A DNA stretch of 64,000 bases from Moringa oleifera (taxonomy: Eukaryota; Streptophyta; Magnoliopsida; Brassicales; Moringaceae): positions 1,674,001 through 1,738,000 of the forward strand of contig JAJFZO010000799.1 in NCBI GenBank assembly GCA_021397835.1. The letters are read 5' to 3'. The position numbers and the translations under genes are program-made. The notes beneath the pieces were generated by a model. It had not been told where the DNA came from, searched no databases, and was given only the letters and a program-made list of their open reading frames with translations. Shown one piece after another: positions 27,038 through 38,999 of the stretch (position 1 is its first letter; every line of letters starts with the position of its first letter).

Positions 27038-27092
27038 GGAAGGGAATCATATATGCTCAATTGTTCGATATGAGCATATATGATTCCCTTCC
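27038..27092. repeat. perfect 22-bp inverted repeat (hairpin, 11-nt loop)
   Basis: Arms 27038-27059 and 27071-27092 are exact reverse complements (left arm begins GGAAGGGAATCATATATGCT). They are separated by 11 nt. No flanking target duplication was recognised. Confidence 0.9.
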
Positions 27093-27329
27093 AAACATAT
27101 AGTGCAATCGTGTCAATTGAATCCCTAGTGTACAGAAAACTCCTACTCGATTCATTGCAATTCTCATTGTATGATAAAAGTATTCGTACAAGAATCATCA
27201 TTGTTCATTAATTGATATTTGAAAACAAATAATAAATCATATCAAACAAATAGAAAATGTTGGTCTCACATGTATCAACACAACTAAAAATTGGTGTCTA
27301 CACAGAGACATCCAACTTTACAAGAGCAC

Positions 27330-27917
27330 GAAACGTTGCACGAAGCTTATTAAAAAAAGTTACATGAAAGTTATGACAAAAAAGGTTACATGGAGCTTAG
27401 AACAAAAAAGTTGCACGAACCTTATGTTGCTCAAGTTACATGAATACTATGAAAAAATATTACACGAAACCTATGTTGCTAAGGTTATGCAGAGCATATG
27501 TTGCTGAAGTTACACATATATTATGAAAAAAAAGTTACACGGAGTCTATGTCAAAAATGTTACATAAAGATTATGAAAAGATATTACATAAAAACTATGA
27601 AAAAAGGTTACATGAAGCTTATGAAAGAAAGGTTTCATGGAGTCAATGAAAAAAAGCAAAGGTACATGAAATTTATGAAAGAAAGTTACACAAAGCCTAT
27701 GAAAAAAATGTTACAAAGCTATTATAAAAAAATGTTACGCAAAACATATGAAAAAAAAGTTTCACGGAACCTAGGACAAAAAAGTTACATGAAGCCTATG
27801 TTGCTGATGTTATATGAAGCTTATGATGAAAACACTACACGAAACCTATCAAAAAAGTTACACAAAACCTATCTACAATGGTTATACTGAGCCTATCTAT
27901 AAGGTTATACAGAGCAA
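27330..27917. repeat. minisatellite, ~22-bp unit
   Basis: More than twenty diverged copies of a unit like GAAAAAAGTTACATGAAGCC plus TAT run head to tail. The plus-strand open frame at 27498-27890 is a translation of this array (repeating Lys/Met/Tyr-rich peptides) and is not taken as a gene. Confidence 0.85.
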
Positions 27918-29258
27918 ACAAGGTCATCAACCTCTACTAAGGATAGGGAATAAAGTTGTAAGGGGATAAACTCAATCTACAGTTGACTAATGACTTTCTT
28001 TTCACCTTTTGCTAAGACAATCTTTTTTAAGTTCTAAATTCACCTAATAATAACCTATATAAAATTTTCAAAGAAAATGAAGTTTTTAAGTAAAAGGAAA
28101 GCTATAATGAGCAAAATGTCGTTTGTAAAAACCAGATTTAAACATGCAAAACTTAAACATAAATGAACAATGCAAAACTTAAATTGCCCAATGATTTATG
28201 ATTTTTTTACAGTAAAAAAAAAGAGTTTCCTCATATTCCTTAACGTTCAACTATGGAGGAAACCATAAATTCCAGTCAATCAATAGTTTCCACCACGTTT
28301 GTATGAGCTTTATATACAAAGAGACTTGAATATTTTTCATGATGAGAAGCATAAAAAAGGATTGGAAAAAAAAAAACTAGTAGTAAATAATAGGACAAAA
28401 AAGGATTCAATCATTTTTAACAAATTCCTCCCAACCATGATAAAAATTGTACAATATCAATCCTCGTCTTTCTTAATTTAAAAGATGTAGAGATTTTTCA
28501 TCAGGCATTTAATGATGCAAAGTGATACACATCCATATGTAACAGATCTCTTAGGATTTAATATATTTCACAAAGAGACATTATTGCTTGTAATTTTGTA
28601 TCTCAATACACTAAGTTATGGTTATGTAAATGAAGTAAAGATGCTTCAAATCCTTTATAGCCAATACAATGCCCTATGGATTTAATGCATGTACATAAGA
28701 AATGTACTTTTAGATGTCCAAAGATTGGTAAGTGTATAGGAAATTTAAACCATAGTACTCTCCATCTAAAACTCCCTGTGGCAGGACTATTTCATGAAGC
28801 TGCAGGCACAGATCATCTGAGGCAGCTGAAACTTTTTCTGCATATTTCACAAGACAATTTGTCCTTTGGAAGGCAATGTGCATTCTTAGACATTGGAAGA
28901 ATGTTTACATTTCAACTTTTAGAAAAAATAAAAAAATCTATTCAACTTCTAAGTTAGCACTACACTGAGATTCTCAGTGAGATCTAGGACACTCAGAGGA
29001 CATAATCTGTCAAGGAACAAATTCAATTTTGATTTCCTTACATCTCCACTGCACATCCTGTGTCAACCACCCCAGAAGCCAAAAAGTTATTAAGGAAAAA
29101 GAATTTCCTGCCTGTGAGATTCGTGGCTTACCAAGCGAAAGACTCTGTGCTGATTCTGCAGATCAGATCCAAATTTGCAGGTCTCCCCAATGAACAGAAG
29201 TTAAATGTGTTAAGTTAGCAGATCACAAGCAATCATCGCTCATTTACAGTGAAGAGTT
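27918..29258. other. no gene; includes 3' flank of PARC6
   Basis: AT-rich DNA. The part adjoining 29259 should contain the PARC6 3' untranslated region (minus strand). The open frame at 28676-28957 on the plus strand has no recognisable similarity. Confidence 0.5.
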
Positions 29259-32200
29259 TCACACTGGCCGTTGAACGTCACCTTCACAAAATTTCCATGA
29301 TCCATCATCTTGCCTCTTAAGAACATAATGAATTTTGTAGGTGCTACAATGACCCAAAAAAAAAAAAAAAAACAGATGAGGAAAAGATCAATAAAATATA
29401 ATATTTCCAAGTTCTGGTTTTAGGACAATTACAGGAAAAGCTAGGAAGACTTGTTAACATGATAATGGAACATAAGATGCAGAAATATCACTAGAAGTTT
29501 CACCAGCTCTTTACTTCTCTTTTCTTTTAAAAAGCTACTTTTCCGAAGACTAACAAAAACAAATTTTCTAACAGAGCAAGACAACTGCAAAAACTGAACA
29601 ATATTCCAGATTTTATTCCATTGACAAACAAATATATAATGCATCTTGGAACCTGTAATAATTTGGATTCTTTGGCTGGGATTCATCAACTAATTCTGCT
29701 GCTTCCTCTATAAGAGCCTTGATTTCTGCCATCTCACCATCAATGCTATCTAATAGAATGTCAGCTTGCAGGATTGTCAGTTGCAGCAAAACAAATCTCC
29801 AATAACAAGACCTAGCTTTTGCAGCATCAGCCAAAGATTGCCACTGTGGACACCCCCCACCAAAAGAAAAAAGAGAGAGAGAGAGAAAAAAAAAGAAAAG
29901 AAGTAAACAAGTAGCAATGAAGCATTAGTGCCTTCCACTTCAAATAAAAGCCACTCTCATTCCTACTTCACGCAGTTAAGAGATGGAGGGATAAACAATT
30001 CAAGAAATCAGTTGTCATCTAAATCAAGATATCTAAATGCACTGCACAATCAACCAAATCAATTATCTGCAAACTTAGGATAATTAGTTCTTTTTTGCCA
30101 CATTCCATAACATCCAGCAGCGGTAACTATTAAATAATAACTGGCCAAATTGATTAAAGGTACACTAAAGGAACTTCCTTTTAAGTGAGAAATATAGTCC
30201 ATCATCTATTACAAAAACTCACATTGCATCCCTAGAAAAATGACAAAACTAACTTCACAATTTAAACTAACATAACATAATATTGATGGCAGTAAAGGAA
30301 AAAAGAAAAAGAAAAAAAGAGCAAAGAGCACTTCATAACTCACAAGCTATTCTATTATCCAACCACACGCACAGTTGAGTGGCCAACTAAATGTGTTTAC
30401 AATAGAACCCCCCGAGCTATCTATTTATAGTGTTACATGGAGGAGTCTTACTCAAAGGCTACCTCTTGTTCTCACAAGAATCCTCTTAACAAATCATCTT
30501 TGACCACATGAATTACTACTTAGAGTTAGAACTTTTCTTCGAAGACCAAGCCAAAATCTTTCTCTTGCTAGGATTTCCTTTGAAAAACTTGAAAAAGTAG
30601 CTTCCTTATGGGACTAACATAAAGTAGTCAGCATCCTCTACTGTTAGGACTCTGCCTAGGCCGTATATGAGCATCTTTTTCTTTATCTAGATGCCTCCGA
30701 TTCATTTTACTAAAGCACTTTATTATGTGATCAAGGATTTTCTCAATCTCCTTATCAAATTGCACTTAAGTCATTGATGATGCGCATTTGGCTTACTTGT
30801 GCCCGTTATTAGTATTTTCCTTGAACTCTATGAGAAAAACTCACACAAAATATGGCTTGCATATCTAAACAGTAGGTAAGTTCAAGTCAATAAGCAGCAA
30901 CTCCAACTTTCTTTTCAATCACAAAAAAGTCCTTCATATCTCAAGATGCGACCTTAGTGAATACCCTTCTTTCTCATCTTTTTTCGTATTTGTGAGATCA
31001 ATTTCAATAGCACCTACTCCCAAACTTAAAACTTGGCTTCTCATTTACGTTGATCAGCATACATTTCTTATATCTCTGTGCCTTAAAAAGGCTATCCGCA
31101 GCTTAGTCTATCAATTCCTTGTTACGAGCATAGCAGTATACTACAAAGCAACTTTCCTTAATTCTTTCGTTTGGCTATCGCATGGGGCATTATGAGTTGT
31201 TGCCCAAAGGCAACTTTGGCAAAGATTCAAGCCAGTCACTGCCGATAAGCCAATCCCATTGGCTCGCGATCACAGTGTTGCAAGTACTCTACTAATAAAC
31301 TGATAAACCAATCCACGAATAACCTTTTTACGTCACAGATATGTTTGAAATGTATGGTGACCGACGTAGATGACACGTCGAGTTCTAAGTTTGAGACTAA
31401 TTGCTATTGAAATTGACTCACATATACGAATAAAGATCACAAAGAAGGGTATTCACCGAGGTCTTATCTCGAGATATGATATACCTTTTGTGATTGAAAA
31501 GAAAGTTGAAATTGTTGTTTATCGACTTAAGTCGCCCCACCATTTAAAGATGCACACCATATTTCGTGAGAGCTTCCTCAAGGAATTCAAGGAAAATACT
31601 TATAATGGACACAAGCAAACCAAATACACATCAACATTGACTTGAATGTAGTTTGATAAGGAAATTGAGAAGATCCTTGATCATAGAATAGCAGGTTATA
31701 GTAAAATGAATTGAAGGACATATTACTTAGTCTAATGAAAAAGAACATATAAGGTGCACGCGAGTTGGGAAAAGGACACAACCTTGTGGCTATTTGGGGA
31801 TCAAATTAAGTCGTACCAAAGCACCAACCTAACAAGGGCCACCGAGCTCTTCTAGGGAGGTGGTTCGTCAAACCCATAATTCTATGGATGTGGGTTAGGC
31901 GTGATGGCCTTTGCCCCATGTTTGAATTATGACACATTATCATGAGGGGAGCACACAGACAAGAGAGATGTACATGCTGACTTCATAGCTAAAAGTAGGG
32001 GATTTGGTCGAAAACCAATCTTCCTACTTGCAGTGGTGAGGAAATATATATATATATATATACGACTTAGGCAGAGTTCTAATAAGAGAAAGGGCCTATT
32101 AGGTTTTATAAGAGTCCCACAAGGAAGGTACTTCTTTACACTTGTCAATGAGCGTCTCAACATGAAAAGACTTGGTAAAAAAAAGTCCTAGTAATTTGAC

Positions 32201-35200
32201 CAAGAGTGCATCTTAAGGATTGTGGAAACAAAAGGTCGTCTTGGATGGGACTTCTCTATGTATCACTATAAATAGAGTCTATCATAAGCACATCGGGAAG
32301 TAAGCAAGTCAACTTTTAGTGCGATTTGGGAATAGATTAGCTTGTGAGTCTTGAAGTGCTCTTGACGAGCTCCATTGTAATAAATACTTTATCCTTAATA
32401 AATGTTGAGAAAGGTTTCTCATAAACATTGCTTGTCTTGTTTGCTTGCGTTTATAATCTCTTACTTGTCCCTTTTTGTAAGTTGTCAATTGCATGAAAGT
32501 TGGCTAGGCTACACTAATTGGTTGTGTGGATCAAGCAACCAAAGGTGTGACAAAGATAGTACAAGAGAAAGTGGAAGAAGAATAGCCCAGAGAGAGGGAA
32601 ACTACTATCAATTTGCACAAAAACTGATTACCAAACCTTATAATGGGCGACCTAATATAGGCATCACCAAACTTGCAAATAACACAGTTAAACTTAAGTT
32701 AGTCCATAATTTACTAAACCTAAAATCCCTAAAATATAATTTACTTAGTTACCAAGAAAAGTAATATTATGAGATAATGCATAAAACTCAAAAATAACCA
32801 TGCACCTAACAATCCAAATAGAAAATTTTGTTCTTAGTTCCATGCATCAACACAGATATGCATTCGTTTTCCTTACAAAGCTTTCATTAAATTAGAGTGA
32901 TTCACTTTCTAAAAGCAATTGCAAGACCAACATAGACTTCAAAAATATTAATTATACCATTACATCAACTTTTTTTGTAATTAAAAAAGTATGTATTTAT
33001 ATTATATACGTAGCTCGAGGGGTGCCTCCCATATACATGTACCATTGAGCTTTGAGCATGATATTAATTTGAACAGTAGACGTTCTCGTATTTTCAGGGA
33101 CACAAGTGTAAATCTTCAATATAAAAGGATGAAATTATATCTTTTCACCAATATTTCCAGGAACTTTGTATTTTACCTTTGACTGAAACTATAGGATTAA
33201 ACAATCAACTTTAAATATTTCCTGGCTTTCAAGTTATCAGATGAGCAATATAGTGAATAAATGGTATCATATTACGTACAACATACACCTGCAAATTGAC
33301 TAACCGAAATTTTCTGTCTACTTATTAACGAATTATAAAATTGATATGAAATATAAATTTTACCTGAACAAGCATTGATTCATCCAGGGCTTCCAAAAGG
33401 CTATGAACCTGATGGCTTGGCCCTAGAGCTTCAGCTTTAATAACTTGCCATCTTTTGACAAGGTCTTCAGCTTCTTCGATAGGCATTGGTCTTCTTACCG
33501 TTGTAGTTGAAAAGCTAGTAGGAAGGCAAGAACTTTGTAAATATCCATCATCTGTGTGATGCCTGAGCCGCATCCTCACCACTGCAAAGAGGTTCTTTAT
33601 TCTGCCAGCAATGCAACTTCCTTTCATACAAGCAGAGCCAGTTTTGGAGTTGAGACAAGAATTATTTTTACACGCAAGAGAACTTGTGCTGACATTTGGC
33701 TTATTGGAGGCCCAAGTACTTGTCCTACATAATTTCATGCTTGAGAAGTTTATGGCAAGGAACACAGCACACCCCAACACAGCAACAAAAGTTATCCTTT
33801 TAACCACATTTCCTTGGAACAACCAACTTTCCCAAAAAAATTTCTGGTTCAAACCAAGGTTCCTTTTCAATTGAACAGATTGTGTGCCACCATTGCCTAC
33901 ATTGCTGCTTCCATTGCTATTCTTGCTTGAAATCAATGGGTTCTGCATATTGGTTGGAGTCAACTGCTTGACAACTGAACCCCGATTTCGTGAAGAGTTC
34001 ACAATTGCAAGAGAATCCTCAAAATCCCGCTGCTCTGATGCAGTAGAGGACAGGGATCTGTGGCTTACTGTGGAACTAGTTAGTGGAGATCCTTTACCTT
34101 TCTTGCTTCCTGGAGCTTTCTTTTCACCCACAAAAAAGTTGACCTGCAAAAAGGTACACTAATGAACAATTTCCAGTATATTGTAAGCTTTCATGTATTT
34201 TTAGTTCATCATTATGAATCTTACCAAAGATGGAGAACAGTCTCGTGTATCTGGAAAAACAGCAAGCACAGAATCCTTCAGCCAGATTTCCTGGTCAAGT
34301 TCAGCAGGTAGTCTGACATGAGAAAGTATCCATCCTAAGTCAAGCATGAAGCTTTAAGTGCATAACAAGCAACAGAAGGGGCATCATATGGAACACGATC
34401 CGTACAGCAGCATAATTCATAATTATTATCTAGTATACAACCTTAACAGACTATTGTGTTTGCCCTAAAACGATATAATAAGAAACAAGAAATTGGAGAT
34501 GTAAGTTAAAGCAGCTACATTTTGGATAATCAGATATACACTAACAGTTGCAGTACTTGCAACTGCATGTGTTCTTCAATTGACAGCATTGATCTGTCGA
34601 CCATATCAAAAAAAGGAAAAATCAAAAATAAAATCAAAAACAAAAAGTTGACAAGTAAACAAGAATTTTCTACACTCAAGAAAGGAGGCATAAATATCCA
34701 GAGCAAGCTACCTTCATACAGCACAATTCTACTGAAGCTACAAAGAAAAATCCTTATTACGAGAGCAAGCAACATATCAATATTCATGGTATTGTGCATC
34801 ATGACATATCAACATATGCCAAGGATCAAAATGTAAATAATATGCACATGCCATCCTCACAATTGAGCCTCTAACATCAAACAATTTCTAATAAATCAAA
34901 GAAGTTTCCAACACAAGTTAGAAGATATACCATCGATGCACAGGATGTATCTGTGATTTCCTTCACTGAAATTGAATTTCGTGTTGCAGGATTGGAATTT
35001 GATACAAGTTGCTTGAGCTTTTCAAGAGCCTCAGCTTCAGTTCCCTGATAACATAAGGTCCAAAGTACTCAAATGAAGAAACACCAAGTATCATGAAAGT
35101 AAAACTTCCAAACCAAGGAAAAAAAAACCCCAAAATATTTCACTGAAGAAATTAGATAACAATGAAGAATGACAAAAAATATACCTCTCCAAGAAGAAAT

Positions 35201-36734
35201 AAGCAAAAAGCTTCCTCAAATTTTAGATCAATCCCTTCTGATGTCATTAAACACTCACATATAGTTTTTGCTTTCCGAATCTTCATAATAATCAAGAGGA
35301 GACAATTACAAGAAGAACAATAAAGAAATAAAATTTAACTAACGACCAAACAAGAAAAAAGATTTACCAACTCGGTTTGCTTGCTTGAAAATCCAAGAGC
35401 AACATGAGCTATTAGTGCCATGTAGAAACAATTGAAATCAATTACAACTCTTTGATTTTGTGATTCCAGTGATTTCTTATTCTTCCGACTGATGGCTATA
35501 TTATCCCATGGAAGAAGATCAACAATTTCTACAGCCATCAGCCTATTAAGTGCTTGGCTCATAAAGCATGGCCAGTCTTGGACTTGACATGTAGTTTCTA
35601 CATCAAGGCCCTGTCTAAGTAGTTCACGCAAGGCTGAAATGGCACCTCTTCTTCTTTCAGCATTTTCAGGTGAGTGAGGCATGCCTAATAATTCCAATGT
35701 GCAAGCAGGTGCAAGCCCCTCCAAAGACTCTTCTATCTGAATGTCAAAGCCAGTAATTTTACTGAAAATTACTTCATCAAGTAAACTCCAACTGACATGG
35801 ATGGCAGAAACTAAAAAGCCCACATTTTGTGTTTATTCTTCTCTTTACGACTAGTATACATTCAGCATCTATATTCTCCACAATTTTTTTCAAGTACATG
35901 AAAGAAAGAGCATTACCTGATACAACAACATCATTTTCCCAAGAGATACTTTACTTCTGAGAAGACATTGAGCACGAGCAAGAGCCTCAAATCCTTGCGA
36001 GACTTTGTTCTTCTCAAAAGCAATCTTTGCAATGGCACACTTCAAGAAAGCACCTATGATAAGAGAAGGAGGCATAACAAAGCTCCTATAGAAGTTGTTA
36101 CAAGTTCTTGACCTTTTTGCTCATATGTCTTACCTCAGATAATGCCATAGACAGAAGCAAATCATGAATATATGGCTTAGCATCAGGAAGCTGAAGAGCT
36201 GCTCGGCCAATATCCAGCACAAGTTCCAGTTCTCCAACCTGAAATGAAGTAGCCCACATCATTTCTATTTTCCACAGGCATATACTTCAACTCAAACAAA
36301 AAGAGAAAGGAAACTACAGCAAATAGGAAGAAAACATTCCACATCATCTTTAAAAATTATGTAAGGATGATTTCACATCCGAAGGCATGAAACAACACTA
36401 TCAGAGTTTAGCAGCAACCTACCATCATAAATGAACTTCCAAGAAAATATAAAATTCTCTGCATGTCATATGAAGATCTTGGTCCCAAACCACACACTAA
36501 AACTCATGTAGGAGTTTACCTCTTGAAGGAGACAGAGAGCACCAGGCAACCAAGCCCATGGAATTCTGAGAGGAGATTTAGGAGCAATATTTTCCTTAGT
36601 GTTGCCGGCATAATCTGGTTCAAAAAGTAGCTTATCCCTCACTTCCATTAGAAGATCCTGCAAAGCAAAAGAGATCCAAGACAAAATATGAAATTTAAAA
36701 AATCCAAAAGCCAGTTCTACTTTTCCCTTCTTGT

Positions 36735-36796
<62 letters not shown>

Positions 36797-38924
36797 CAAA
36801 ATTACAATAAAGTTTCACTCTCAGATTCTTACCTGACGAGATACAACAGTATCCATGGTGTAACCTTCCTCAATCTCAGCCCTCTTCAAATTCATCACCG
36901 ACTTAACAATCTCATCTTTTTCGGATTGATCAGACACACCAAGAAGCTGCAAGCCTAATACTATTGACAGTGAGTTGCCAAGCACAACTGGAACAAACAT
37001 CAATTCCACTCAATTCAACAAACCCTTAATATACGAATCCTCTTACACCATGCAACCTGTCCAGGGATGCACAGCAAACAAGATAGAGTATGTGTATCAA
37101 GGAATGTAAGGTGCTCTTTCATATGTGATGATGTAGATAATTCCTGCATAGCTCTTTCTTTTCTTTTATCAGAAAATTCTTGCACAGCTAAAGCATACTG
37201 TGCCCTAGATTGACCAAATTAGAATGCGTAGATGTGGAAAAAAAGCCAAAGCTGGTGCATTTTCAGCTTTCCCCAGTGGCATGGAGCATTTACGCAACAA
37301 AAAAGGAAAATAATTATCAAGGGAAGACTTTTAATGGCTGCATTCACATACTATTGGAGATAAAAGCTATTACAAAAATAACACCAGGAAAACCTAAGCA
37401 GATTAAGATCTGCACTAAGACATTTTTGAGGTGGAGATACAGAAATAAATAGTCTACTTAAGCTTTCTTGTTGAAGAACAAACAAATAAGCATCCTAAAG
37501 AAAATGGTAAACCAAGAAACTTATGAAATTTTATCACACAATTATCAACCCATCTAGATCAATGCATTCTTTTACTAATCTACCGCAAACCTGTAAAGCT
37601 AAATCAATAAAACCACAAGGAAACAGTACGAAACCATGTTGTGTCTTACATGCGAAAATCCGAGCTCATCACCAATACACTTACTAAAACATTTATAAAG
37701 TACCTAGAAAGATCTACATTCCTTAGCTACATGGTCTTCAGGACACATGATCAAAAATCTCAACTTGACCAATAAAAATGCTAAGCCAAACTGCAAGTAC
37801 ACAATCTTTTGACTAAGTGAGTGGCTAGAACAAACAGGAAAATACTTCAAATCAACTTAGACATCCCAATTCCAAATAATATAAACAAAAATGGTTTAAA
37901 CAAACTAAGCTGAATAGCGCCCTTCAATAAAGCCTGTCGGAGACTGACAGAAGTTAAATAAGATGTTATTTTAAGTTTATGTGAACTACCATGAGATATT
38001 GATGCCTTGTGCTAGGTAAGATGAATTCTACTGTTATGTGACTATTTAAGGGCAAGAAAGAAAATATGAAACAGGATCAAAGGTACAATAACACTTTGTC
38101 CATATCTGCAGTAATTAAATGAGACAGAGTGGACACCTATAATAACCAACTATACATGCAAGCATGCCTAAAAAAATAATTTGATCTAACTGGAATTCCA
38201 TAGTCCTAACAAAGGTATCGTCACTTAGTAAACAAGTTTCATAACTCATATGAAACATAAAACTCAAAAGATAATAACAATTATGACGAAGAGCCATAGA
38301 TGAAATGACACATTTCAATAATATCCTAACTCAAATTCATCAGAAACTTCACCCAAGACTCCTCCAGAGTATACAAAAATACAGCAACTAATACGTAAGA
38401 TCAGAATCCCATCACCTTTCCTTTGCTTCTTCTAACAATCAAACAAATGGCATACTAAATACAGTAATAAAATATTGGATCATATTAAGTCTGATAAAAG
38501 AAAACTCAGTAACCCATTCCATATTTTCAGGAAAACACCACAAACATGCACAAAGATAAGAGAGTGCACAAGACGAGAGTTCACAAAAAAAATGACATAT
38601 AATGCTATAGAGAAACAAAGAAGTGACCTGGTAACAAGTAACGGGGATCTCAAGCGTGGAGGTTCGAGAGAGTGCATTGTCCACAATGCGAGTATCAATT
38701 GCATTCCGTGTCCATCGGCCATCCGCAATAGATCTCTTTCGCAAACAAGGACAGCAGCAAACCCTAGAGATGTTAAATTTAGAGGAAGCTGTCTGTACGA
38801 AGCCGAAAACAGAAACCTCACTGCTATTTTCGCTTCGAAAACTGGTTGCGTTCTTGTGATTAACGCTTTGATAAAGCAAACACGAAGAAGTAGGGAGAAT
38901 GAGTAGCGTACTGGCCACTGACAT
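29259..38924 (-). CDS. PARC6: PARC6/CDP1, ARC6-paralogue chloroplast division protein
   Basis: The family acts at the plastid division site in the inner envelope, modulating FtsZ assembly through ARC3 and recruiting PDV1. I assembled twelve exons: 38924-38628, 36946-36833, 36657-36520, 36238-36134, 36039-35917, 35736-35368, 35280-35185, 35044-34931, 34290-34225, 34143-33364, 29843-29653 and 29343-29259. All introns are GT..AG and the frame is continuous, giving 2,478 nt and 825 residues, close to the Arabidopsis protein. Residues 1-90 or so look like a plastid transit peptide. LLGVSDQSEKDEIVKS starts the J-like region at 100. RIPWAWLPGALCLLQE and EESLEGLAPACTLELLG are stromal-domain hallmarks. 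A hydrophobic segment at about 590-607 (ITFVAVLGCAVFLAI) is the single membrane span. The C-terminal intermembrane-space domain runs from EEAEDLVKRWQVIKAEALGP to the end. It appears intact. Intron 29844-33363 holds a gypsy palindrome. Confidence 0.96.
30320..31206 (-). mobile_element. Ty3/gypsy 3' end, left arm of a palindrome in PARC6 intron
   Basis: This is an inverted, diverged copy of 31207-32375. Pairs on the plus strand include TAGTATTTTCCTTGAA at 30812 versus the complement of 31588-31603. TCATATCTCAAGAT..GAATACCCTTCTTT near 30932 matches the complement of the 31445-31480 region. Outward of the integrase part it carries an LTR-like segment with CTATAAATA (complement of 30422-30430) and GAATAGCTTGTGAGTTATGA, matching the right arm. 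It lacks about 310 bp (chromodomain-like end) present in the right arm. Confidence 0.85.
31207..32490 (+). mobile_element. Ty3/gypsy integrase C-terminus and LTR fragment, right arm of palindrome
   Basis: A plus-strand open frame at 31370-31645 reads IHRGLISRYDIPFVIEKKVE, then VVYRLKSPHHLKMHTIFRES and FLKEF. This is the integrase C-terminal signature of Ty3/gypsy elements. A following broken frame near 31760-31830 (TLWLFGDQIKSY..TRATELF) matches the usual chromodomain-end to 3' region of plant gypsy elements. An LTR-like part follows, with CTATAAATA at 32266-32274. It pairs with the left arm to about 32375. The outer end near 32490 is approximate. No primer-binding site, polypurine tract or full-length element was found. 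Confidence 0.85.
36732..36796. repeat. (GT)n(GA)n compound microsatellite in PARC6 intron 2
   Basis: About 14 GT units are followed by about 18 GA units, inside the 175-bp intron between exons 2 and 3. In the transcript it reads (TC)n(AC)n. Confidence 0.95.
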
Positions 38925-38932
38925 GGCGACCT

Positions 38933-38940
38933 AAACCCTA
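38933..38940. promoter_or_regulatory. telo-box (AAACCCTA) just upstream of the PARC6 start codon
   Basis: AAACCCTA lies 9 bp upstream of the start codon. It is probably in the 5' leader, where this motif is common in plant housekeeping genes. No TATA box was identified. Function is inferred from motif only. Confidence 0.45.
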
Positions 38941-38999
38941 GAAAGACCTTCTCAGTCACTTTCCATGATATACTTTCACACTAAGAAGAAACTAATTAG

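Noticed and set aside
27330..27917. CRISPR-like array
   Set aside because: Units are contiguous, diverged and without spacers, in a plant nuclear setting. It is a minisatellite.
28676..28957. 93-residue plus-strand frame as a gene
   Set aside because: No recognisable domain, no neighbouring exons, and it sits in the presumed 3' flank of PARC6.
30320..32490. integrated pararetrovirus (caulimovirus) copy
   Set aside because: The readable protein is an integrase C-terminus with an LTR-like region, which fits Ty3/gypsy and not a virus lacking integrase.
38475..38906. 143-residue plus-strand open frame, and a 159-residue minus frame at 38480-38959
   Set aside because: Both overlap PARC6 exon 1 in other frames. 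The frame from the ATG at 38924 continues through eleven further exons, and these do not.
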